Positions 17,446-24,723 of a DNA stretch of 64,000 nucleotides are shown in pieces; position 1 is the first letter of the stretch; every line of letters starts with the position of its first letter. The DNA lies in NCBI RefSeq assembly GCF_009688945.1, contig NZ_AP021874.1, forward strand, positions 2,728,001 to 2,792,000, written 5' to 3'. The notes beneath the pieces were generated by a model. The model made no database searches. It had not been told where the DNA came from and saw nothing but the letters and a program-made list of their open reading frames with translations. The translations under genes were made by a program, and so were the position numbers. This stretch comes from Desulfosarcina alkanivorans (lineage in GTDB: Bacteria > Desulfobacterota > Desulfobacteria > Desulfobacterales > Desulfosarcinaceae).

Positions 17446-18450
17446 ATGAAAACCGGAAAAAGAAATATCGACATATTCAGCCTGTCATTCCTGGACTGCA
17501 TCTGCTGCGGGTTCGGCGCCATTATCCTCCTGTTCGTACTGTCCAAATTCGCCGAGCCGGTGGTTCTCGGGGAACTGACCGAGGCGTTTTCGTCCCGGAT
17601 CCGGCGCATGGAGAAGGAACTGGCCGACGTCCGGGGCAAGGCCCGCAGCCTCGATCGCGAGATGACCACCCGGGTCGCGCAGTTGTCCGCGGAAGAAAAG
17701 CGCCTGTCACGGCTGCAGGGCGACCTGTCCGACCTGCAGGGGGCTTTTGCGGCCGCCAGGGACGATGCCCGCGTGCAGAACATCATCCAGGGGAGGCTGG
17801 CGCGCGCGCGTCAGGAACTGACCGACGAGATGCGGCGCCTGCTCAAAGGGGCCCCGCCCCCCCGGGCCGACAGCCCGGTGGGCGGCATCCCCGTGGACAG
17901 CGAGTATATCATTTTCATCATCGACACCTCCGGAAGCATGCAGGCCAACGCCTGGGGCCTGGTCCAGCAGAAAATGCGCGAAACCCTTCAGGTGTACCCC
18001 AGGGTCAGGGGCATTCAGGTCATGAACGATATGGGACGCTACCTGTTCCCCCAGTACCGGGGCCGCTGGATTCCCGACTCCCCGGCACGCCGCCGGGCGA
18101 TTGTTTCCGGCCTGGGCACCTGGCGCGCCTTCAGCAACAGCAGTCCGGTGGAGGGAATTACCGCGGCGATCAATACCTTTTACGCCGCCGACAAGAAAAT
18201 CAGCCTGTATGTCTTCGGGGATGAGTTCAGCGGCAGCCGCGTCCAGCCGATAGTGGACGCCATCGACCGCATCAACGGCGCCGACAGCCACGGCGGCCGC
18301 CGGGTCCGGATCCACGCCGTGGGGTTCCCGGTGGTGATGGAAAAAACCAGCCAGCCGGGAAATACCGGCCAGCGGTTCGCCACCCTGATGCGCATTCTGT
18401 GCCGGCGCAATGGCGGCACCTTCGTGGGATTGAACGGCACGCGGCCCTGA
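17446..18450 (+). CDS. Second VWA-domain protein with Asp-containing N-terminal membrane helix
   Basis: 334 residues, a diverged paralogue of the preceding gene. The basic start (MKTGKRN) and helix SLSFLDCICCGFGAIILL (Asp17) are almost identical to those of its neighbour, while the coiled coil (about 45-130) and VWA domain differ. Its MIDAS motif is DTSGS (160-164), and LYVFGDEFSG lies in the later part. The strict conservation of the helix against divergence elsewhere suggests both paralogues dock into the same membrane partner, plausibly the TolQ-like channel as a heterodimer. It ends 6 bp from the convergent reductase gene. Confidence 0.85.
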   Translation: MKTGKRNIDIFSLSFLDCICCGFGAIILLFVLSKFAEPVVLGELTEAFSSRIRRMEKELADVRGKARSLDREMTTRVAQLSAEEKRLSRLQGDLSDLQGAFAAARDDARVQNIIQGRLARARQELTDEMRRLLKGAPPPRADSPVGGIPVDSEYIIFIIDTSGSMQANAWGLVQQKMRETLQVYPRVRGIQVMNDMGRYLFPQYRGRWIPDSPARRRAIVSGLGTWRAFSNSSPVEGITAAINTFYAADKKISLYVFGDEFSGSRVQPIVDAIDRINGADSHGGRRVRIHAVGFPVVMEKTSQPGNTGQRFATLMRILCRRNGGTFVGLNGTRP

Positions 18451-18456
18451 AGCGGG

Positions 18457-19455
18457 TCATGCCCCCAGGTTGACCACCACCCGCCCTTTCTGCTGCCCCT
18501 TGAGAATCAGGTCGATATGGTCACTGAGTCCGTCGAGGGAGATCTCGGTTGAAATTTTTTCCAGCCCGTCGATTTTCCACGCGCCGGCCAGATTCTCCCA
18601 CACCTTTAGCCGGACATCCATGGGGCAGTTCTGCGAGTCGATGCCGATCAGCCGGACCCCGCGCAGGATGAAGGGAAAGACGGTCAGGGGCAGGTCCGGC
18701 GAGGCCACGTTGCCGCAGCAGGTAACGGTGCCCCAGGGATGGGTGGATTTGATGGCCGTGGCCAGGATCTCCCCGCCCACCGTGTCCACCACCCCGGCCC
18801 ACTGGGATTTGAGCAGGGGACGGCCGCTGGTATCGGCCGCTTCGGCCCGGTCGACAATCCGGGACGCACCGATCCCTTCGAGAAATGCCTTCCCTGACGG
18901 TTTGCCGGTCACGGCCGCCACGGTGTACCCCAGTCCGGCCAGCACGGCCACGGCCACGCTGCCCACCCCGCCCGTGGCGCCGGTGACCAGCACCGGCCCG
19001 TCTTCGGGCTTCAGCCGTTCGGTCAAAAAAAGGACGCCCATGCCGGCGGTGAATCCGGCCGTGCCGTAAATCATGCTCTCTTTCAGGGAAATGGCGCCGG
19101 GCAGCGGCACCACCCAGTCGGCCGGCACCCGCACGTACTGGCCGAAACCGCCCGACGTGTTCATGCCCAGGTCGTAGCCGGTCACCAGCACCGGATCCCC
19201 CTTTTTGAATGCATCGACCCGGCTGTCGGCAACCGTCCCGGCGGCATCGATACCCGGCGTGTGGGGGTAGTTGCGGGTCACGCCCTTGTTGCCGATGGCC
19301 GACAAGGCGTCCTTGTAGTTCAGGGAGGAATAGTGCACCCGGATGAGCACATCTCCACCGGGAAGATCGTCGCGTGTCCGCCGTTGAATCCGGCGGTGGT
19401 AGGTCTTTTCCTCACCGGCGGTCACCACCAATGCGTTGAAGGCGTCAACTGTCAT
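18457..19455 (-). CDS. acuI: Acrylyl-CoA reductase/YhdH-type NADPH-dependent oxidoreductase (MDR superfamily)
   Basis: 332 residues, standard length. Conserved segments are SSLNYKDALSAIGNKGVTR near the N-terminus, GIDAAGTV, the NADP-binding loop VTGATGGVGSVAVAVLAGLGY and the late segment HIDLILKGQQKGRVVVNL. These are typical of the YhdH/AcuI group that reduces acryloyl-CoA to propanoyl-CoA. No zinc-ligand cysteine cluster is seen, as expected for this group. An SD (AAGGAG) precedes the ATG. It overlaps the stop of the FRG-domain gene. Exact substrate is inferred from the family; it could be another enoyl-CoA or quinone. Confidence 0.8.
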   Translation of the reverse strand: MTVDAFNALVVTAGEEKTYHRRIQRRTRDDLPGGDVLIRVHYSSLNYKDALSAIGNKGVTRNYPHTPGIDAAGTVADSRVDAFKKGDPVLVTGYDLGMNTSGGFGQYVRVPADWVVPLPGAISLKESMIYGTAGFTAGMGVLFLTERLKPEDGPVLVTGATGGVGSVAVAVLAGLGYTVAAVTGKPSGKAFLEGIGASRIVDRAEAADTSGRPLLKSQWAGVVDTVGGEILATAIKSTHPWGTVTCCGNVASPDLPLTVFPFILRGVRLIGIDSQNCPMDVRLKVWENLAGAWKIDGLEKISTEISLDGLSDHIDLILKGQQKGRVVVNLGA

Positions 19456-20300
19456 GGTTCATTTCTCCTTTTGATAATCGATGGATTGAACGCTCTGGAC
19501 CGGGGGGTATACTGTCGCTTGAGCCACGATGCCAGCCCATCCAGCCCGGGGAACAGGGTCCGTTCAGTGATGTTGGCCTGGTCCAGCTTGTCACGGATTT
19601 CCCACTTGAGTTCCTTGGGGATGATGATCCGGCCGTATAGCTCCGGATGATCCACCAGCCACCGGTCCAGTTGCGCAGTGGGCCTGGACATGACTGAAGA
19701 AAAGGCAAACTGGTTGACGATTCGCGCATCGATGGACGGCGGTTCGAAAAAAAGCACCAGGTCCTCCCCCAGGGCGTCGAAGGCCTTGATGTCGCCCAGG
19801 GCGTGTTCCAGCATTTCAAGGGTAAAGGCGTGGGCGCCATGGTGCACCAGTTCTTCGGACAGGGGGCTGGGCAGCATCTGGTTGATCTTCACGTAGTCGG
19901 CGAACCAGATGACCCCGTCGCGGTGGAACCGGTCCGTGTCCGCCGTGGCGAAATGAGCGGCCACAAACGGAGAATAGGTCCAGTCCAGCAGACGGGTGGG
20001 CAGGCCGTGGTGCTGGGCCACGGTGAGCCAGCGCCAGGCCGAGGCATGATCGCCGGTCCAGGGCACTTCGGCATACTTGCTGAAATTGCGCAGCAGGTGG
20101 TACTCCAGGTGCGCGTAGTCGCGGCAGCGCCGGGTAAAACTGGTTTTCAGGTCATAGGTTTCGTCCGACAGCCCCCGGAAGGCGTAATTGGAACGAAACC
20201 GCATCAGGGCATCCTGCCAGGAATTCTGGTACAGGCACTCGCACAGCTCACACCAGCTCTGTACCCGGATATCGTTGCCGTGTCCGCACGCGTCTGCCAT
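19452..20300 (-). CDS. FRG-domain protein
   Basis: 282 residues from ATG 20300 (a GTG at 20309 is also possible). The N-terminal half holds the FRG signature: NYAFRGLSDETYDLKTSF, LEYHLLRNFSKYA and WLTVAQHHGLPTRLLDWTYS, followed by PFVAAHFA. FRG domains are named for the Phe-Arg-Gly motif and occur in phage, toxin-like and defence-associated contexts, but their activity is not established. The C-terminal 130 residues are unassigned. The stop overlaps the acuI-like start, so the two are cotranslated, an unexpected pairing. Confidence 0.85.
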   Translation of the reverse strand: MADACGHGNDIRVQSWCELCECLYQNSWQDALMRFRSNYAFRGLSDETYDLKTSFTRRCRDYAHLEYHLLRNFSKYAEVPWTGDHASAWRWLTVAQHHGLPTRLLDWTYSPFVAAHFATADTDRFHRDGVIWFADYVKINQMLPSPLSEELVHHGAHAFTLEMLEHALGDIKAFDALGEDLVLFFEPPSIDARIVNQFAFSSVMSRPTAQLDRWLVDHPELYGRIIIPKELKWEIRDKLDQANITERTLFPGLDGLASWLKRQYTPRSRAFNPSIIKRRNEP

Positions 20301-20385
20301 ACTCAGCACCCGTACCCGTGCACGTCGATTTCCCCTGCCGGCAATTCGACAGGGTTCCCGCCCGGACGGCAGCCCGTTTCAGGTT

Positions 20386-21048
20386 TCATGCGTTGCCTCC
20401 GCTTGTCCCTTCGTCACCCGGCGCCTGCCAACCCGATTCCCAGGCGGCCGCCATGCGTCCGAAGGCGGTCTTGATCCGCGTTGCCATCGGTCGATCGGCC
20501 AAAAATTGAAGCACCTGTTTTTCGATGGCGGTAATTTTCAGCCGGTCCAGGCCGACATCGCCCCACAATCGTGCATAAACCGGCCAGGCGGGCCGGGTCT
20601 GGCCCCGGTATGCCCGGCGGACCAGATCGAGATAGGCGGTCACCCGATCTTTGGATTCGCTGTTGGGCGTTTGCGCATGGACGAGCAGGGGCAGCCGTTC
20701 ATCCAGTTCGGCGGCGGCCGCATCCTGCATGTCCTGAATCACCTTAGCCGCTGAAGCCCGTATCCAGCGGGCATCCGCATCCAGCTGGGCGGGGCCGCCC
20801 AGCAGCCGGTCAAACAGGGTGCGTTGAATGCGGTCACACACACAGTGGACGTGCCAGCCCAGGGTGAAGGCATCCGATGGAAAAGCCGGATCGAGAAAAC
20901 GGCGCGCATGGGTCTTCCTGCGGTGGACGCCGGTAAGCCAGCGGCTGTCCGGGTAGAGGGTGCCGGAAAGATAGGCGCCCATCTGCTCCGCAGGCAGGCC
21001 GTTGGCGACCGACAGGGCAAACCGGATATGGGTAGCGGGCAGTGCCAC
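20386..21048 (-). CDS. Putative zinc-dependent phospholipase C-like protein
   Basis: 220 residues from a GTG start. The N-terminal PATHIRFAL, YLSGTLYPDSR, THARRFLDP and LGWHVHCVCDR segments place His and Asp residues as in the zinc-dependent phospholipase C/S1-P1 family (PF00882-like). There is no signal peptide, unlike secreted phospholipases, so the protein would act inside the cell, or it may only share the fold. The remaining half has no recognised motif. It lies 85 bp upstream of the FRG gene on the same strand. The family call is tentative. Confidence 0.45.
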   Translation of the reverse strand: MALPATHIRFALSVANGLPAEQMGAYLSGTLYPDSRWLTGVHRRKTHARRFLDPAFPSDAFTLGWHVHCVCDRIQRTLFDRLLGGPAQLDADARWIRASAAKVIQDMQDAAAAELDERLPLLVHAQTPNSESKDRVTAYLDLVRRAYRGQTRPAWPVYARLWGDVGLDRLKITAIEKQVLQFLADRPMATRIKTAFGRMAAAWESGWQAPGDEGTSGGNA

Positions 21049-21528
21049 GGTTCAATGGCTCCGTCGTCCAACAGGTTGTAAGATGGTTTTCGAACGGTCG
21101 TCGGGAACGATTACGGGTCTTCCGGTTAAAATAGTGCAAAGGCGGGCTGCCGTCAAACGATTGCAGCATCTCAGGGCTGCGGGCAGGAATTGGCAGAGAG
21201 CACGGCCTTCGGAAAAAAGGGGAAACGACCCCGGCGGGGCGCTAACCGGTTGCGGCCGCAATGCTTGCACAGGCGGGCGGGCACGTCGTCAAATCGCCGG
21301 TTCCGGCCGCCGGCCTGCCGGGGCGGGCAATCGGCGCTTGATTCGATCGTTGACGCACCGCGCCTGGCCGGGCGGTTGCCAGCGTTCCGGTCACCACCCG
21401 GCAGGCGATGCCATTCATACGGGGCGCTTTCGGCAATAGCAAGGCGCGCCCCAGGGCCCATTTCACAGCCGGATAGCCGTCAGATCCATGCGTTCAGCAC
21501 CGACGGCCGTTTTTCAGCACAACAGGGT
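21049..21528. other. 480-bp region without a supported gene
   Basis: GC-rich spacer between the phospholipase-like gene start and the end of the first NifX-like gene. Several frames are open, but their translations are Arg/Gly-rich and look non-coding. No hairpin with a T-run, tRNA or repeat was recognised. It should contain the promoter of the phospholipase-like/FRG/acuI unit, but no convincing -35/-10 pair was found. Confidence 0.5.
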
Positions 21529-21888
21529 TTACCAGTGGCCTTCGGCATTGGGTTCGGAAACCCAATTGACGTTTCCGTCGTTAAAGGCGGCCACCGCCTC
21601 ACGAACGGTGCCGCTCACATCACCGGCCACCTTGACCTGGGCGGCTTCGAGCGTTTTGAAGGCGTTGGGGCCGCAAAACCCGGTGAGCAGTACATCGGCG
21701 TGCCTGTCACTGATCATTGAGGCGGCCTGAATGCCGGCACCCTTGAAGGCGTTGACATTCTCTGCATTATCCAGCACATCGAAGGCCAGGGTCTCGGTGT
21801 CGACTATCAGAATATAGGCCGCCCGCCCAAAACGGGGATCCATGGGGGAATCCAAATCCTTTCCCGTGGATGTTACGGCAATTTTCAT
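21529..21888 (-). CDS. NifX/NifB-type dinitrogenase iron-molybdenum cofactor family protein
   Basis: 119 residues, single NifX-like domain. Typical parts are MKIAVTSTGKDLDSPMDPRFGRA, a central AGIQAASMISDRHADVLLTGFCG and GPNAFKTLEAAQVKV. The family binds Fe-S or Mo-Fe-S precursors; small stand-alone members are common in anaerobes without nitrogenase. Cys is present in GFCGPN. RBS GGGAGGA precedes the ATG. It probably belongs with the second NifX-like protein and two MinD/ferredoxin ATPases upstream as one cofactor-handling unit. Confidence 0.88.
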   Translation of the reverse strand: MKIAVTSTGKDLDSPMDPRFGRAAYILIVDTETLAFDVLDNAENVNAFKGAGIQAASMISDRHADVLLTGFCGPNAFKTLEAAQVKVAGDVSGTVREAVAAFNDGNVNWVSEPNAEGHW

Positions 21889-22110
21889 CGATGTTCCTCC
21901 CTGATTTAGAATTACTTGATTCCATTGAGAATAACAAAAAATTCACGTGCATGAACAGCGCCGCCGCTTGGCATACCGGAGCCGGACCCAAAAGCCTCGA
22001 GGCCGGCCGGAACCGGGTCGGCCGGGTCCTTCAACCGGAGGCATGCCGGGGATGGAAACCGTCGTCCAACCTCTGAAATGGCTGAAGGGGCGCATGTTGA
22101 AGCGGGTTCA

Positions 22111-22494
22111 TCATTGTCCGCCGCCGCCGCCACACACCTGATCATCGGAAATCATGGCCAGTTTGCCGGCAATGAGGTCTTCCACCACCGGACGGATGTC
22201 CGGGCGCTGGTCGTCATGATAGACATCGATGCCGGCCTGGCGAAACCCCATGAGCGGCCGCATGCCGATGCCGCCCACCACCAGGGCGCTGACCTGATTG
22301 TCCGCCAGCAGGTTCACCGGCACCATACAGCCGCCCTGAACGTGACTCAGGTTGTCGATTGTGGAGATCTTTTCAATGACCCCGTCTTTCACGTCGACCA
22401 GGGTAAAGGTATCACAATGGCCAAAATGACCGGACCGCTTACCGTCAAGACCTCCGGCTTCCATCGAAGGGATGGCGATTCTTCCGTTTTCCAT
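22111..22494 (-). CDS. Second NifX/NifB-type cofactor-binding protein
   Basis: 127 residues. SGHFGHCDTFTLVDV, NLLADNQVSALVVGGIGMRPLMGFRQAGIDVY and the C-terminal VCGGGGGQ tail are typical of small NifX-family proteins adjacent to MinD/Mrp ATPases. Cys residues in HFGHC, GGCM and the Cys-Gly tail could bind metal or an Fe-S cluster. It lies 58 bp after the end of the second MinD ATPase on the same strand and is probably cotranscribed with it. It differs clearly from the other NifX-like protein, so the two are not a recent duplication. Confidence 0.88.
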   Translation of the reverse strand: MENGRIAIPSMEAGGLDGKRSGHFGHCDTFTLVDVKDGVIEKISTIDNLSHVQGGCMVPVNLLADNQVSALVVGGIGMRPLMGFRQAGIDVYHDDQRPDIRPVVEDLIAGKLAMISDDQVCGGGGGQ

Positions 22495-22552
22495 GCTGTC
22501 GTGTACTCCTTTCTATTGCTGTTATCTGTCGCTCGTCCGGAATGGGCACGAT

Positions 22553-23431
22553 CTAGTGTTCAGCCGTCATGGCCGATGTTTGCATAATGGCGGCCCACAC
22601 CTGTCGCAGATGGTTGCCGGCCGCCCCGTTGCCGTCGTATTCAAGAAGCGTCTTTCCCTGCACCATGGCACGGGTGAAGGCCGCATCGAAGGGAACCCGG
22701 CCGACCACCGGCACGCCCTGGTCCCGGGCCATCTGTTCGATGGTGGCGCTGTTGTCCGGGTTGAGGTCGAACTTGTTGATGCACACCATCACCGGCACCT
22801 TGAAAAACCGGCACAATTCGATGGCGCGGGCCATGTCGTGGATACCGGAAACGGTGGGTTCGGCAACGATCACCACGCTGGTGGCGCCGCCCACCGAGGC
22901 GATGACCGGGCATCCGACACCCGGAGGGCCGTCCGTGAGGATCAGGTCAAGGCCCCTGGCTTCGGCCAGCTGCTTGGCCTGCTGGCGCACCAGGGTCACC
23001 AGCTTCCCGGAATTTTCCTCGGCAATACCCAGCCGGGCATGCACCATGGGCCCGAAGCGGGTATCGGACACAAACCACTGGCCGCAGGTCCTGACCGGAA
23101 AATCAATGGCCTGCTCCGGACAAAAATCCACACACACCCCGCAGCCTTCGCAGCCGATCTCATCGACGACGAAGTCAGGGCTGATGGCCGAAAATCGGCA
23201 CATGTCGATGCAGGTACCGCAGCCCGTACACCGCTGCGGGTCGATCACCGCCACACCGCCGCCCTGGAAATCGGTCTGTTCCTGGATGTCGGGCTGCATC
23301 AGCAGATGAAGATCCGCTGCGTCCACGTCTGCATCGCACAACATGCTGCCGGCAGCCAGGGTCGCAAACGATGCGGTCAGGCTGGTCTTGCCGGTGCCCC
23401 CTTTTCCACTGAGGATAACGAGTTCTTTCAT
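22553..23431 (-). CDS. MinD/Mrp-type P-loop ATPase with inserted 2x[4Fe-4S] ferredoxin domain
   Basis: 292 residues. The deviant Walker A is ILSGKGGTGKTSL at the N-terminus. A ferredoxin insertion follows near 60-115 with two clusters: CTGCGTCIDMCRF and CEGCGVCVDFCPE. LILTDGPPGVGCPVIAS is the Walker B/switch region. Proteins of this kind (CooC/NBP35-like) are thought to load or transfer Fe-S or metal clusters using ATP. ATG 23431 was chosen because the MinD fold starts there; it overlaps the upstream paralogue by 4 bp (ATGA). The frame remains open far upstream but without homology. Confidence 0.92.
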   Translation of the reverse strand: MKELVILSGKGGTGKTSLTASFATLAAGSMLCDADVDAADLHLLMQPDIQEQTDFQGGGVAVIDPQRCTGCGTCIDMCRFSAISPDFVVDEIGCEGCGVCVDFCPEQAIDFPVRTCGQWFVSDTRFGPMVHARLGIAEENSGKLVTLVRQQAKQLAEARGLDLILTDGPPGVGCPVIASVGGATSVVIVAEPTVSGIHDMARAIELCRFFKVPVMVCINKFDLNPDNSATIEQMARDQGVPVVGRVPFDAAFTRAMVQGKTLLEYDGNGAAGNHLRQVWAAIMQTSAMTAEH

Positions 23432-24282
23432 TTTGCACCGGCCCCCTTTCCGGTCAGCGTTTCGATCTGTCCAACCAGTTCGCGGAAACGGGCCTTCCAT
23501 TCGGGCATGGCCAGGGCGAACATGTCCCCGCGGGAATAGCTTTCGGCAATCTGCCGGTCGAAGGGGATCTCCATGAGAATGGGAAGTCCTTCGGCGCGGG
23601 CATAGGCCGTAACCGTGTCGTCCCCCATGTCGGCGCGGTTGATGACCAGGCCCATGGGAATCTTCAGTATTTTCACCGCTTCCACTGCCAGCTTCAGGTC
23701 GTGGAGGCCAAAGGGGGTGGGTTCGGTGACCAGCAGAACGAAATCCGTGTCCTTCATGGCGGCAATCACCGGACATGACGTACCCGGAGGCGCGTCGATC
23801 AACGTCAGGCCGTCATCCCAGGTGCAGTCGCGGACCTCCCGGATGAGCGGCGGTGCCATGGCCTCCCCCACCCGCAGCCGCCCGTGGGCAAAGGAGACGC
23901 CGTTCACGGCGCCGGTTTCCAGAACACCCAGTTCCCGCCCGGTTTCGGTAATGGCCCCCTCCGGGCATACGGCCATGCACCCGCCGCAGCTGTGGCACAG
24001 CTCGGGGAAGGTGAGCACCGTATCGCCGACAACGGCGATGGCCTTGAACCGGCACATTTCCATGCATTTCTTGCATTGATTGCACTTGTCGAGGTCAATG
24101 TCGGGAACCGGGGTGGTGACTGTTTTCGTTTCTTCGATGGCCGGCTTTAGAAACAGGTGTGCATTGGGTTCTTCCACGTCACAATCCAGCAGTTGGACCG
24201 GGCCTTCTACGGAAATGGCGAGATTGGTGGCCACTGTGGTTTTTCCGGTGCCGCCTTTCCCGCTGGCGATGCTGATAATCAT
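23428..24282 (-). CDS. MinD/Mrp-type P-loop ATPase with inserted ferredoxin domain (first copy)
   Basis: 284 residues, paralogue of the gene it precedes. Walker A is IASGKGGTGKTTVATNLA; the ferredoxin insert (about 60-110) has CNQCKKCMEMCRF and CHSCGGCMAVCPE; LTLIDAPPGTSCPVIAA is the Walker B region. The pair probably forms a heterodimer that handles an Fe-S or other metallocofactor with the NifX-like proteins. ATG 24282 has a strong AAGGAGG nine bases upstream. It is the first gene of a four-gene unit running to 21529, with a candidate promoter at 24380-24408. Confidence 0.92.
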   Translation of the reverse strand: MIISIASGKGGTGKTTVATNLAISVEGPVQLLDCDVEEPNAHLFLKPAIEETKTVTTPVPDIDLDKCNQCKKCMEMCRFKAIAVVGDTVLTFPELCHSCGGCMAVCPEGAITETGRELGVLETGAVNGVSFAHGRLRVGEAMAPPLIREVRDCTWDDGLTLIDAPPGTSCPVIAAMKDTDFVLLVTEPTPFGLHDLKLAVEAVKILKIPMGLVINRADMGDDTVTAYARAEGLPILMEIPFDRQIAESYSRGDMFALAMPEWKARFRELVGQIETLTGKGAGAK

Positions 24283-24379
24283 TCGATGGTGCCTCCTTGA
24301 ACAACAGGCCGCGTTGCCTGAAAACAAGGCATTCGCCTGTCAGTAATATCGCTGAAACCGTCAGCGTTTGGGTAGGCCA

Positions 24380-24408
24380 AGAGTAAGCATAGGCTCAAAA
24401 AACGTCAA
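24380..24408 (-). promoter_or_regulatory. Candidate promoter of the MinD/NifX unit
   Basis: Read on the minus strand: TTGACG, 17-bp spacer, TACTCT, about 98 bp upstream of the first MinD start, in an AT-rich patch. The -35 is good, the -10 moderate. Confidence 0.4.
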
Positions 24409-24595
24409 GCAATTTTTTTGCTAATGCTCAAAAAAATAGGGGAGTGGGAGGAAGGGATGATCCGCCGGCCGAAACCATCGGAACCGGAAACCGGAAACGA
24501 ACCGTTAACATTCAGGGTCTGTCGGGTGGGCGGCCGGATGGCCATGGAAAGGCGCCGTTATCTTGACAGGGCGGCATACCCCGTTTTTATCCGCA

Positions 24596-24622
24596 GCCGG
24601 TCATGCTGACCGGCTTTTTTTC
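24596..24622 (+). terminator. Intrinsic terminator on the plus strand with no obvious upstream gene
   Basis: A perfect 8-bp stem (GCCGGTCA / TGACCGGC, 3-nt loop) is followed by eight T residues on the plus strand. Both flanking genes lie on the minus strand, and the T-run is not present in that direction. It must therefore end a plus-strand transcript starting within 24283-24595, either a small RNA or a very short gene. A 63-codon frame (24418-24609) ends inside the hairpin and is not convincing as a protein. The rest of the 24283-24723 spacer holds the promoter above and nothing else recognised. Confidence 0.75.
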
Positions 24623-24723
24623 CGTTTACAAGTTGCCTTCCGCCTAACAACCCGTTTCCCGGGATAAAAATCCGGCATGCCGCGACCTCGGCCGGAAATC
24701 CCCGAGTGCGGGCAGGCATGTCG

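Noticed and set aside
24418..24609. 63-codon frame ending in the orphan terminator
   Set aside because: Arg/Glu-rich, weak start and stop within the hairpin stem; more likely part of an RNA.
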